Below are positions 8,701 through 17,004 of a stretch of 39,135 nt of DNA, piece after piece. Made by a program: the position numbers and the translations under genes. The stretch comes from Candidatus Helarchaeota archaeon (GTDB lineage Archaea; Asgardarchaeota; Lokiarchaeia; Helarchaeales; HEL-GB-A), in the NCBI GenBank assembly GCA_016840125.1, contig JAEOSY010000072.1:1-39135 (forward strand), given 5' to 3'. Numbering within the stretch: the stretch's first letter is position 1; each line of letters starts with the position of its first letter. A model generated the notes under the pieces. It did no database searches. It had not been told where the DNA came from and saw only the letters and a program-made list of their open reading frames with translations.

Positions 8701-11649
8701 CCCAATATTACAGTGCAGTTCAACAAAGACTTTGATCAAGATAATATCACTAATACAAATCCACTCAATAACTCTTTCATCGATTCATATCAATTTGATA
8801 ATGAAACAATGTGTGGCATTTATGTGGCTGTGGATGTTCAAAGAGGGGAGGCACCTATCTATGATGCTGAAGTCATTCTCAAAGTTTGGAATAATGAATC
8901 CGAAACGGAATTAAGTGGAATTAGTGACGTGCATGGACACGTTATCTTTTCGTTCCATGATTCTATCGATAATTACTCTTATAGAGTTGAGCTTCCTGAT
9001 TATAATCGATTCACTGAAATCCGACAATTCAGAGCGAATTCAACTCCAAAGTTCAATGGGTCGGTAACTGGAATTCAATGGGTAAATGTTTCTGATTCAG
9101 ACTCATATTATAACTTGACTGCTACAATTCCGGGTATGATGGAGTTAGATAATTCACCCTTCATGTTTTATGCTAATTTAAATGTATCAGTGGATGTAAA
9201 CTCTAGTGCAATACTCTTATTAAGACCATTTATCGAAGGAGCGTCTGAAGATACATTGAGACTGATTCAGGGTAGTCATTCAGTTGATATAGAAGGGACC
9301 TTAAATGGTAATCTTTTATCTTTTTCTACCGAATATGTTCCTTCGGGTATTTATAATGCCAGCATTTTGATTATCCACCCTACCGAAGTGAATATGACGA
9401 TCTTTCCGCAGGCGTTATCATCATCAATAACGTTAAACGTTACGGATAATTATTTAGATACTCAGCTTAGCTTTCAATATCAAACCCCGATCTCTGTCAA
9501 TTCAACACACTTCGATCTTATGAATCTCCAACAGCAATCTCAGATTGTGGATCCCCGAAAAGCAATTAATCTCGAGAAAATTGAATCCAATACCACTCAT
9601 TTTACTTTCACTTATTACATCTGTGCCAATCAATCGATGAGTGATGACGTGATCATAACGGTGCGATATCAGAATGGTACCTTATTTTCGAATAATACAA
9701 TACCCGTTAATCTTCAAGCAGATATCAAGGAGTATCTAGTTGTAGAACTTCCGATATATGACGGAAATGGGACTCGAATTGAGGGCTATAATATTACAGT
9801 CAAAGCGGTTGATATTGCAATAACTGCCACCTTGGTAATTCTTGTAATTGTGGGAGCGGGTTTGAGTGTGGGGTCTAATGTTGCTCCCCCGGGCTGGTCT
9901 CATGGAATTGGGGTAGTCAAAGCAGGGGCGGGCATGTACAACCCCGTCATTGGAATTTCATCGGCAGTAACGGATTTAGGATTTATCACTTATGACTTTA
10001 TTAAAAATGGTTATAGCAATAAAGGAGCAATTAATGGTGGTATGAGTGGCGGGTCAGTTGCATTTGGAGCAATGAATCCAACAGGACTTGGATCTACAAT
10101 GTTAGGAGGGTTTGGATTAGGTTGGGCAATCGCCGATTTCCTAGATTGGTTGTCAGGTTCGGACTCAAGTAAGGAAGGGGGGGCGTATTCAAATGAAATG
10201 AGTTTTGGGACGTGTATTAATGTCGCACCCCTTTCGGGGGACTTCGATACTGATTCTGGACTTCAATTCCAAGGACCTGGTGGACAAAATGTTGAAAGTG
10301 TTGAGGTAACAGTAGAATTTCCGCGAGATTCTCCAGATTGGTATGAGCCTTTTGATACGGTGATCGAACTCAATGGACAAGAAATTGGCAACATCCCAAG
10401 TGCCGTACCAGAGGGTTATTACACCTTTCCAGCCAACCCCGGACTCCTGAATTTCGCAAAAAATGGTACGGTCCAAAATAACCTCAAATTGGATGTTATT
10501 GGGATGAATAGGGGATTCTATGTCCCTCTAAAGGGTTTCACTATTGATATTATTTTCCATGCGTTAAATAAGTCAATCATTGCAGAAAATCGTTCGGAGG
10601 CATATGTAATTGCGGATACGATGAATCTTCTACATCCTTACCGAACTGACCTTGGGATTCATGCAATGGACCTCGATTTCGACCAAGGCACTTTTAAAGT
10701 AGGACAAAATGTCTCTTTCAACGTCACGATTCATAATATAGGGAGTCTGGATACTTATGGAGTTCCAATTCAAGTTATTGTGAATAATACAGTTATAAAA
10801 AACGCTACTATTGTTGATTTACAAGCATTTTCGAGTGAAATTATTAGTGGCACTTGGACAGTTATAGAAGGTGTTCACGAGTTTAATATTTCCATCGATA
10901 CTGAACAAAAGCTTCAGGATTCAGATTATTCTAATAATGATGCCCTGTTATCAGTTTACTTCGATGATCTTGTCCCTCCAAATATTAGCAATCCAACTCC
11001 TACTAATCAATCTATCATTTTCAGTAAGAGACCCTACATTATCGCTGATCTTTCAGACGCTGCAAGCGGAATAAATCTCTGGTCGAAAACAATGATTTTG
11101 AATGATTCGGACATAACAGATGATGTTTGGATGAGTTCACGACGTATTTTCTACCAACCAAATCTACCATTGGACAGTGGAACCTACACCGTATACGTGT
11201 ATGTTGAAGATAAGTGTGGGAACAATAATAGCTTGACTTGGTCATTCAGGATAGCGGAGGATCCCGTATTGAATACCATCCTACCAAATCCCGATGCTGA
11301 TGGGCAAATTTACCTCGCCTGGAATAATGTCACCGGGGCAACAAAATATTACATCTATCGAGATACAGTACCCATCAATGATGTTAGTGGATTAACACCC
11401 ATAGCGACAGAAAATGATAGTGATTACACAGATTTTGTTTCTACAAACGGAATTTACCATTATGCTATTGTGGCAACTAATAATGAAGAAAATAGTTCGA
11501 TTTCCAACTGCGAAAATGTGACCGTAAACATCTCAGCACCGCCCGATGATGGCATCCCAGGTTTTCCATGGATGTTTACACTAATGGGATTAATTATTGG
11601 GGTAGTTGTGATGAGAGAAATTATGCGAAAGCAACGAAAAAGATGGTAA
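5746..11649 (+). CDS. giant cell-surface protein with Ig-like/FN3/CARDB domains and C-terminal membrane anchor
   Basis: This 1,967-residue envelope protein has an N-terminal hydrophobic signal segment (LALKGIFLIFMLLIPSNLL), a very long beta-rich, N-x-S/T-rich exterior, and one C-terminal membrane helix (about 1938-1958) followed by a basic tail RKQRKRW. In order: three tandem ~121-residue repeats (196-561), a COG1470/NEW3-like domain (570-675), an FN3-like domain (675-765), further beta-sandwich units, a carboxypeptidase-regulatory-like domain (about 1020-1090), a Gly/Ala-rich hydrophobic stretch (about 1350-1475), a CARDB domain (1629-1735), a Big-like domain (1745-1838) and a last FN3-like domain (1840-1930). 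The translation start may be ATG 5776 (residue 11), which gives a more compact signal. It is probably an adhesin or S-layer-associated protein. The actin-like gene follows 165 bases later on the same strand. Confidence 0.8.
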   Translation: MKEIRTAGKCMQKKLALKGIFLIFMLLIPSNLLSIYAFNLVKKDSNSEAIDFDEFGNLAYQVMITDTDSTLIPSTQDLDISTVEVDDNESAVFFRLTVAGSIVSSIFYQYEISLDYDHDGFEDHSVSMNWGNYYWDSSIAVTGSFSGASVEWVVPKTIEIDSNFTVAASTFNIFVEDEAPGDGGEWSSPYLWNFGEGLVEPFITGSCSDFGLDNAGDSHFEYLVVDVEVNITIAGNYNLSISGLMDPNFNLINVENETNAGYLTEGIYNISVFLPGTQIYFSQLNGPYSIMSADLEGDIHSSSRGWFYNTSAYNYTQFNIAPIFLTGSYSDYGVNMDADQAFEYLAVEIEVNVTAAENYTVSISMLTNQTDFIFTWNTTDAGYLSQGIHNVTVFLPGNDIFVSHIDGPYTLFYLQVQSVSFQGVKYDAYSTSAYEWGQFGVLSAYFLDMYYESVLDTDGNGRYNYLIFNVTVNITIAGDFTIAIVNLKDIASNMVYTGNSTDVTLGIGIHNVSIYIPGDEIFESRSYGPYTIHYLYVEDSSFVIMDWRYGPYTTNNAYSYDDFEYPPDFQPLYLDVSPDSTTLSFGGEETFTIELDNQQAYSDIANITIAGLPIAWYSVIESHSLNPYGYKTVPFLVSIPDVGATPGIYNVTVTALSDNFNTTINSTISLTVSANPVIWDLVPEDGIYLASNKTVVSWKTSSNCSTEVYIRKLAGIYTQYTGEYSYEHVVTIEGLDNDSEYEFYVSSLSTAGYRTNSSVRSIYTDDAVGFTLGIYEFTIDRDYYQQCSISVINRDNEPHEFLITLIEVPEDLAVNFIGAGSQDQHVLLYPGETSNAYLSIHAQDAQSMNYTLLVNLTNLGSVQITDFAEIRINVTFPTVNLTIEEIDIDPATLTKTIKITNIGDMVSDLSVSLSEELESFVILNPKIEQIRLGTFDSVTFDAIPRLWEGFRNASGSIIAKAATVEQIKDVNFTVPSGQYVFDVIYPNITVQFNKDFDQDNITNTNPLNNSFIDSYQFDNETMCGIYVAVDVQRGEAPIYDAEVILKVWNNESETELSGISDVHGHVIFSFHDSIDNYSYRVELPDYNRFTEIRQFRANSTPKFNGSVTGIQWVNVSDSDSYYNLTATIPGMMELDNSPFMFYANLNVSVDVNSSAILLLRPFIEGASEDTLRLIQGSHSVDIEGTLNGNLLSFSTEYVPSGIYNASILIIHPTEVNMTIFPQALSSSITLNVTDNYLDTQLSFQYQTPISVNSTHFDLMNLQQQSQIVDPRKAINLEKIESNTTHFTFTYYICANQSMSDDVIITVRYQNGTLFSNNTIPVNLQADIKEYLVVELPIYDGNGTRIEGYNITVKAVDIAITATLVILVIVGAGLSVGSNVAPPGWSHGIGVVKAGAGMYNPVIGISSAVTDLGFITYDFIKNGYSNKGAINGGMSGGSVAFGAMNPTGLGSTMLGGFGLGWAIADFLDWLSGSDSSKEGGAYSNEMSFGTCINVAPLSGDFDTDSGLQFQGPGGQNVESVEVTVEFPRDSPDWYEPFDTVIELNGQEIGNIPSAVPEGYYTFPANPGLLNFAKNGTVQNNLKLDVIGMNRGFYVPLKGFTIDIIFHALNKSIIAENRSEAYVIADTMNLLHPYRTDLGIHAMDLDFDQGTFKVGQNVSFNVTIHNIGSLDTYGVPIQVIVNNTVIKNATIVDLQAFSSEIISGTWTVIEGVHEFNISIDTEQKLQDSDYSNNDALLSVYFDDLVPPNISNPTPTNQSIIFSKRPYIIADLSDAASGINLWSKTMILNDSDITDDVWMSSRRIFYQPNLPLDSGTYTVYVYVEDKCGNNNSLTWSFRIAEDPVLNTILPNPDADGQIYLAWNNVTGATKYYIYRDTVPINDVSGLTPIATENDSDYTDFVSTNGIYHYAIVATNNEENSSISNCENVTVNISAPPDDGIPGFPWMFTLMGLIIGVVVMREIMRKQRKRW
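6331..7430 (+). repeat. three tandem ~121-residue domain repeats in the surface protein
   Basis: Units begin near 6331, 6697 and 7060. Each carries TGS/SAY...D-x-x-D...Y/FEYL...V-x-VNIT, then AGYL-x-x-GI-x-N-x-(S/T)-V-x-(L/I)-PG and a GPY motif. The DTDGNG-like loop in unit 3 suggests calcium binding. The repeats are diverged at DNA level, so they are old duplications. Confidence 0.8.
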
Positions 11650-11814
11650 ACGAAGAGAATTTCTCATTTCCTTTATTTGAAAGGTTTTATAATCCTAATT
11701 TAAGAGAATACGCATATATTCTGATTTACAAAAGTAAAGAAGGAAATTTATACCACCTAAAAAGTAATAAAATAATTAGGAAAACGTAAAAAATACAGGA
11801 GATAGCGTGAAACT

Positions 11815-14526
11815 ATGCCACCGATTATTTTTGATGTAGGAAGTTATAGCCTGAGAGTCGGATTCAGCGGAGAATATGCCCCGCGATTCGATATACCACT
11901 TATTTCGGGAAGTATTAGACAGAATATCGATTTTATGACTAAAAAGCGGATTTTCGACCAGTTAGGCATGCGGAGATTTAAAGAAGAATACTTTTTTGGG
12001 CATGAAGCTCTTTATTTACGAAATTACTTAGATATCCAATGGTTATACGATGGCAGAAACATCCTAGATGAATTTTTCATGGATAAAATAGTGGAATATA
12101 CAACAGAATTATTGAAAAAACCGTTAACAAACGAAAGTGTGTTAATTTCCCAGCCTTTTCATTCAAATGTTGTCACACAACTGGGAACGAAGCTCCTTGC
12201 TAATTTGAGTGCGTATGATATCATCCCAGTGTTTCAGCCCTTATTGAATTTGCTTGCATACGGAGTTAGAACGGGTTTAGTCGTCGATATCGGCCATTCT
12301 CTTACGCAAATTACCCCGGTCGTCAATGGGCAAATTCTTGTCGATGGGGTACAGGTGGTCGATCAGGGGGGAAAAGACATTACAACCATATTACAGGGGT
12401 TATTGTTGGAGAGTGGTGCTCTTGAGGGGCTTCAGGAGTCCGCGATTCTTTCAACAGAAGCAGTGGCGGAGATGATAAAGGAAGTATATTGTTATGTGAG
12501 TCGAAATCCAGCTGATGAGTTAGAAGATCCGCGAAAGAGGGGGAGCACTGTTAAATTTCCGCTACTTCATGGTGAGGAGATAAAGGTTGGAGTAGAACGG
12601 TTTCTGGCACCAGAGACCCTGTTTGCCCCGCAAAAATCGAACGTACCACCCCTTAATGAGCTCATCGCAGGTACTATATCTAATTATGAGGGGGGGATTC
12701 AGCAAGCATTGTTAGGGAATATCCTATTAACAGGTGGTACTTCACTATTCCCGGGCTTGTCAGAGCGTCTAAATGAAGAACTAGTTCGTTATTATATTGA
12801 TTTTAATTATTCAGTGAATATCCTCCCATTCGCCCAGTTTGGGAGTCCGCGCTATTCTGGCTTTTTTGGGGCGGCGAAGCTCGCCACCATAGAATTCCCG
12901 AAATCAATGAAAGTTACCAAAGTAGAGTACGAACATACAGGGGCGCTAAATATTCCAATTGCTCTGCTAGAGGAGTTCAATACTGTTTTTGATCAGACGA
13001 AGGGAGCCCAATTAAAACCCATCATCATCTCTGTGAAAAACCTCCATAACAGTCGGTTATACCAAGAATTATACAATATCATAAATTCACAGCGGGAGAC
13101 GTTAATCAATGAGCTTGGAGATCGATTGCAACGCAGTCCCTTAGAAATCTATCAGATGATCGAGTCACTAGTTTCCTATGAAATCATTCAGGGGGAGTTT
13201 GCGGGATACAAATTTATCAATTTGCAATTCCGAGAGGAAGGGAAAGCGCCAGCCGTGGCTGTACAAGCAGCACAATCTCAACCCCAACCGGAATCCCAAT
13301 CGCAGGTCTCACAACAACCTATCGAAGAAGATTATGTCCCTTCATTTGCGCGGTTAGATACCCAGATGCCGGATCAGATGCAGGTCAAGGCGCCGAAGAG
13401 AGGTCCTGAAGGGGAAGGATATAAGCCATCCTTTGAGCGCTTGGATTCCCAGATGCCAGATCAAACGGAAGTCAGCTCGCGGAGACCTGTCGCTCAAGAA
13501 GAGCCTTATGTGCCTTCCTTTGAGGTCTTGGATTCCCAGATGCCAGATCAAATGGAGTCAAAATCGCGGAGACCTGCTGTTGGAGAGGAGGGGTATGTAC
13601 CATCCTTTGAAAGTCTCGATGAAAAGATGCCAGATCAAGTCGAAGTTGCATCACGAAGGTCTGCCGTTCATGAGGGGGCGGATAAGCCTTCCTTTGAGCG
13701 TCTTGATGCCCAAATGCCAGACCAGATGGATGTCCCACCCGCTCAGTATGCGAGGGTAAAAGAAGCGGGTTTAACAGATGAGGAAGCAGACTACGAATAC
13801 ACCTATCAGAAAATTGATGATCAAAAGAAGGATGAGTGGGCAGAGGACGATACAATCATTTCAGGCAAGGCACGAACTGGGCGGAGAACACAGGTTTTAG
13901 AAGAGAGAGGACCAGCGTTTGCACGAGTGGACCGGGAAAAGGCAGCCGACTGGGAGAAAGAAGGGATTGTTTCAACACCAAAGCAAGTCAAGCCGAGAGG
14001 CTTTTTTGATGAAGTTGCCCTTCCAGCGGAGCCAGGCGATGAGAAGGCTACCTTCGCGAAAGTAGATCAGGAAAAAGCGAAAGACTGGGCGGCAGATGAA
14101 ACGGTCATAACAGAGAAGCCACCCTCAGCACGGGCTAAGTTGAAAGCATTACTAGGTGAAGGTCCTTCCTATGAGAAAGCGGAACAAGAAAAACAGGCAG
14201 AATGGGATGAGTCGGGATTGATCCTCATGCCGAAGAAACCAAAGCCCAAGGGCTTCTTCGCACAACCTACATTGCCAGCGCAAGAAGATGTGGAATTGCC
14301 AACCTTCTTAAGAATTAAGGATCAGGAAATCCCACAGCCCAAGAAGGTCATGATCGCCGATCTCTTGAAACCGAAGGAGGAACTAATTGGGACAGTTGTA
14401 CCCCAAGCATCTAGGGCACCAACTTACCTCGCGGGGCAAGAACTGACGGAGGAGCAGCTCCGCCAGATAAGAGAAGTTGAAGAAGAGGAGCGAAAGAGGA
14501 AGGAGAAAGAAGAAAAACTTCTTTAA
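11815..14526 (+). CDS. actin-family protein fused to a winged helix and a long short-motif repeat tail
   Basis: Residues 1-377 follow actin end to end: phosphate-1 loop FDVGSYSLRVGFSGE (6-20), the subdomain-2 segment ending FFGHEAL, the sensor Gln in VFQPLLNLLAYG, phosphate-2 loop VVDIGHSLTQ (156-165), adenosine motif LLTGGTSLFPG (304-314), and an end like actin's (KVEYEHTG). Key changes: the actin D157 position is His161, H161 is Gln165 and G15 is Tyr11, so nucleotide hydrolysis may be altered. Residues ~411-472 look like a winged helix. Residues 509-653 are five 29-residue repeats with a PSFERLDSQMPDQ-type motif, 664-830 are longer related repeats, and the end is a charged coiled coil (about 876-903). 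aggaga and gtga lie just before the ATG. A cytoskeletal or scaffold role is inference. Confidence 0.88.
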   Translation: MPPIIFDVGSYSLRVGFSGEYAPRFDIPLISGSIRQNIDFMTKKRIFDQLGMRRFKEEYFFGHEALYLRNYLDIQWLYDGRNILDEFFMDKIVEYTTELLKKPLTNESVLISQPFHSNVVTQLGTKLLANLSAYDIIPVFQPLLNLLAYGVRTGLVVDIGHSLTQITPVVNGQILVDGVQVVDQGGKDITTILQGLLLESGALEGLQESAILSTEAVAEMIKEVYCYVSRNPADELEDPRKRGSTVKFPLLHGEEIKVGVERFLAPETLFAPQKSNVPPLNELIAGTISNYEGGIQQALLGNILLTGGTSLFPGLSERLNEELVRYYIDFNYSVNILPFAQFGSPRYSGFFGAAKLATIEFPKSMKVTKVEYEHTGALNIPIALLEEFNTVFDQTKGAQLKPIIISVKNLHNSRLYQELYNIINSQRETLINELGDRLQRSPLEIYQMIESLVSYEIIQGEFAGYKFINLQFREEGKAPAVAVQAAQSQPQPESQSQVSQQPIEEDYVPSFARLDTQMPDQMQVKAPKRGPEGEGYKPSFERLDSQMPDQTEVSSRRPVAQEEPYVPSFEVLDSQMPDQMESKSRRPAVGEEGYVPSFESLDEKMPDQVEVASRRSAVHEGADKPSFERLDAQMPDQMDVPPAQYARVKEAGLTDEEADYEYTYQKIDDQKKDEWAEDDTIISGKARTGRRTQVLEERGPAFARVDREKAADWEKEGIVSTPKQVKPRGFFDEVALPAEPGDEKATFAKVDQEKAKDWAADETVITEKPPSARAKLKALLGEGPSYEKAEQEKQAEWDESGLILMPKKPKPKGFFAQPTLPAQEDVELPTFLRIKDQEIPQPKKVMIADLLKPKEELIGTVVPQASRAPTYLAGQELTEEQLRQIREVEEEERKRKEKEEKLL
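13339..13773 (+). repeat. five exact-length 29-residue (87-bp) tandem repeats in the actin-like protein
   Basis: The motif Pro-Ser-Phe-x-x-Leu-Asp-x-(Q/K)-Met-Pro-Asp-Gln begins at residues 509, 538, 567, 596 and 625, always 29 apart. Between motifs lies a linker rich in Arg-Arg, Glu and Gly. The motif is nearly invariant while the linkers vary, which suggests selection on the motif rather than recent copying alone. Confidence 0.93.
13804..14304 (+). repeat. alternating ~39/45-residue super-repeats carrying a related F-x-(R/K)-(V/I)-D motif
   Basis: Units start at Y664, F702, F747 and Y786, with a last partial one at F831. Units one apart resemble each other (664 with 747; 702 with 786, both with KP-x-GFF), giving an ~84-residue super-repeat. 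Each opens with (F/Y)-x-(R/K)-(V/I/A)-(D/E)-x-(E/Q)-K-x-x-(D/E)-W, recognisably related to the 29-residue repeat motif. Confidence 0.82.
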
Positions 14527-14620
14527 ATTCCACTGATTAATATTAGATTTCTCTTAAACTCACGAATTAATCGAAAACGTCTCTACTTAATAATTATTAT
14601 TCAATCAATAACCTTAAAGG

Positions 14621-14638
14621 GCAGTTTAGAATAACTGC
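14621..14638. promoter_or_regulatory. inverted repeat upstream of the 105-residue gene
   Basis: gcagtt, a six-base spacer and aactgc form a perfect 6-base inverted repeat 33 bases before the ATG at 14671. It could be an operator or a hairpin in the leader. It is the only symmetrical element in this gap. Confidence 0.3.
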
Positions 14639-14670
14639 TAAATACACAAACAACAATATGGTGTGGAAAA

Positions 14671-14988
14671 ATGGCATACTACACAAGCCAAGTCGTGAGT
14701 TATAAGCTATTCCAATACACCAAAATAAATTGGGATGCGTATATAATTCTGAATTTACAAGACGGAAAAATAGGCAGACTTTATTTTATTAAAGAAGGCG
14801 GAAACATCATGCCTGGGTTCAAACAGGGAAATTATTTTACGCTCTATTATAAGTATGCTCAGTATGCAGGTATTGTAGACATGCTACGGAATGAGAAGCC
14901 AATCCATTTTATTTTCAGAGAGGCGCAAAGTTATGGATATTTGTCGACATCGAACGAACCTGTAGGCGAAGAAGAATTAAATCCTTAA
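14671..14988 (+). CDS. conserved-looking small protein of unknown function
   Basis: This 105-residue soluble protein is predicted to be mostly strands (YIILNLQDG, IGRLYFIKEGG, YFTLYYKY, IHFIFRE) with one helix (QYAGIVDMLRN) and an acidic C-terminal tail. I do not recognise a named family. The compact strand-rich domain of about 80 residues followed by a disordered tail resembles a small binding domain. ggtgtgg is placed 5 bases before the ATG, a good ribosome site. It follows the actin-like gene on the same strand after 144 bases and carries an inverted repeat upstream, so it may be transcribed separately. Confidence 0.75.
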   Translation: MAYYTSQVVSYKLFQYTKINWDAYIILNLQDGKIGRLYFIKEGGNIMPGFKQGNYFTLYYKYAQYAGIVDMLRNEKPIHFIFREAQSYGYLSTSNEPVGEEELNP

Positions 14989-15036
14989 AAGACCTAAAAT
15001 TCCTATTTCCCCATTTTTTTTGGAATTATTAAACGC

Positions 15037-17004
15037 TTATTTTGGATTTAGAGGGTTGAGGTTATAGAAGAACCGCCCCATCTTGCGGAGCCATCGCGCG
15101 AGCCACCCCAATCCAAACGAGTTAAATGCATCTTGAAGCAGTTTGCCATCGCCTTTCCCGGCAACACCGAAAAAGCAGTAGCAGACGATGCAAAAGATAA
15201 AAGCAAGCAATACCCACGTAATTAAAGAAAGAATGCGGAGAAGCCCAATGTCTAATGGTATGAAGCCCTGCAAAAGGGCAGCGTAGGGATCAACTGGCGC
15301 AAAGAAGAGGAATAGACCAAATAAGATCATGCAGATAATCAATCGTTTAATACGTAAGTCATATTTAACTTTCAGGTGTTGGCGTGTAATACGGGCGAGA
15401 TAGGGGAGAACAAAGATACCGCTTATTAAAAAGGCAACACCAGTGCCAATGAGCGAATAGGTATTCGTCCCTAATACGGGGAATATATCATCAAGCCAAC
15501 CAAATAGAAAAATGAAAGCAGGAGTAGTGCCGAACAGAAGAAGCCCACCAATCCCAAAACCGATAGCAGAACGTTTTGCAGCACCAGAACCAATGAGGGC
15601 AGATCCATAGAGGCAAGCTAAACCATAGAATGCTTGTCCAAAACCAGTAATAGCTAAAGTAACCCAACCTTGAAATAATAACGCTTCCGTCACGGCACCT
15701 CCACTCGAAACTGATCCTTCAGCCAATAAAAGTAACAAAGGCTGTGCAAGAATCATCATTGCCACAGAAATAGGCATGGAAAGCATAAGCCCGACCTTCC
15801 CAACAGCATTCAGGGAGGATTCAATACAAGCATGATCATCCTTACAATAGGCTTCGGCAATTTCTACATTCACAGGACCTGAGAAGAGAATAATAGCCAC
15901 CTCAATGAAGACGAAGGAATCAATTAGGGTGAGTAATTGTGTCATTTTTAACGTAGTAATTCCGCCGGCGAGTCCTAAGCTGGCACCCCAAGTGTTGTAA
16001 CAAATAAAAGTCATGAGAAGAACAATATGGGAAAAAAGTCCGAAGACAACTAGGTTACTGATAGATGTTAGGAATCCATATTTAAGGTACCTCCACGCAA
16101 ATGTGCCTTGAATTGGATATTTCTTGGAAGGAAGAAAGAGATCCTTAAACCCCACCTCCGACTCATGTTTGATGCGATTATAGAAGAGAATTGAGATGCT
16201 AAGCATTATAATCAACATAAATGTCATGCCAAAGACAAGCCACTCAGCGGGAAGCCCTAAGAAAATGATGATAAATCCGTAAATGAATACAACGACACCA
16301 TACAGACCACCTACCACACTGGCCATGTCGAATCGGTTCATGATACCGAACATATTCATTAAAATATCACGACAGAAGGAGAACATGATTGCACTAGCAG
16401 CCCCAATCATCATTATAAATAACACAGGATCTGACCTGACGACAAAAGCCAGAGCGAATAATGCAATATTTGAATTCAAACCAATTAGCAAATTAATTTT
16501 CGCCATTTGTACTGCTAAACTTTTGCCTTTTTCCTTATTCTCAGTATAGCCTTCTTTGGCAAACTTGAGAAAAGCTCCCCCGGCACCCGTACTAATGAGT
16601 GTTGCTATGGCGAAGATTGAGCCAGTTACACTCCAATAGCTTAACCCGCCTTCCTCCCCATATACGTTTCCCGCGTAAATTTGATAGACAAAAAGCATAA
16701 TGGCTCCAATAAGTGCCATCAACATAGTCCAACTAGCACTCGCGACAGCACGAGATGCGCCAGGCTGTTTGAATATCTCAATACGGCTTCGTTTTGGTTT
16801 TTTTTCTCGTCGCATATAAGCTATTATAAAATAGATAAATGCGAGGAGAAACCAGAGGAACCATATTGTAAAACCCATACCATACATAGTGAAGTGGATA
16901 ATTCCTAAGGCTATAAAGAAAATACCAAGAGCGATCAGTACATAGGACAGGATTGGCTTCTTTTTCTTGATCTCATCGGTGGAAGGTGGGGAATCCTCAG
17001 ACAC
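15037..17004 (-). CDS. MOP-superfamily polysaccharide/lipid flippase (Wzx-like)
   Basis: This 655-residue polytopic membrane protein has a charged N-terminus (MSEDSPPSTDEIKKKKP) and two extra membrane helices (about 20-65) ahead of roughly a dozen helices spread as in Wzx/MATE-type flippases. The segment after residue 80 (SRAVASASWTMLMALIGAIM, then a Gly-rich STGAGGAFLKF turn) is typical of the first helices of the MOP fold. Such proteins move lipid-linked sugars or lipids across the membrane. The start is GTG 17004 with ggagcc about ten bases upstream. It ends with an amphipathic basic tail. It is on the same strand as the EEP enzyme and CWH43-like membrane gene, which supports an envelope glycan or lipid role. 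The substrate is unknown. Confidence 0.72.
   Translation of the reverse strand: MSEDSPPSTDEIKKKKPILSYVLIALGIFFIALGIIHFTMYGMGFTIWFLWFLLAFIYFIIAYMRREKKPKRSRIEIFKQPGASRAVASASWTMLMALIGAIMLFVYQIYAGNVYGEEGGLSYWSVTGSIFAIATLISTGAGGAFLKFAKEGYTENKEKGKSLAVQMAKINLLIGLNSNIALFALAFVVRSDPVLFIMMIGAASAIMFSFCRDILMNMFGIMNRFDMASVVGGLYGVVVFIYGFIIIFLGLPAEWLVFGMTFMLIIMLSISILFYNRIKHESEVGFKDLFLPSKKYPIQGTFAWRYLKYGFLTSISNLVVFGLFSHIVLLMTFICYNTWGASLGLAGGITTLKMTQLLTLIDSFVFIEVAIILFSGPVNVEIAEAYCKDDHACIESSLNAVGKVGLMLSMPISVAMMILAQPLLLLLAEGSVSSGGAVTEALLFQGWVTLAITGFGQAFYGLACLYGSALIGSGAAKRSAIGFGIGGLLLFGTTPAFIFLFGWLDDIFPVLGTNTYSLIGTGVAFLISGIFVLPYLARITRQHLKVKYDLRIKRLIICMILFGLFLFFAPVDPYAALLQGFIPLDIGLLRILSLITWVLLAFIFCIVCYCFFGVAGKGDGKLLQDAFNSFGLGWLARWLRKMGRFFYNLNPLNPK

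Noticed and set aside
8292..8726. A 144-codon minus-strand frame
   Set aside because: It lies wholly within the giant surface protein gene and has no supporting features.
11568..11789. A 73-codon plus-strand frame overlapping the end of the surface protein gene
   Set aside because: Most of it overlaps the membrane-anchor codons in another phase, and the rest is AT-rich spacer with no ribosome site or recognisable product.
13433..13855. Open frames in other phases over the actin tail
   Set aside because: They arise from the 87-bp repeat periodicity in the true frame; the actin frame is continuous with clear domain content.
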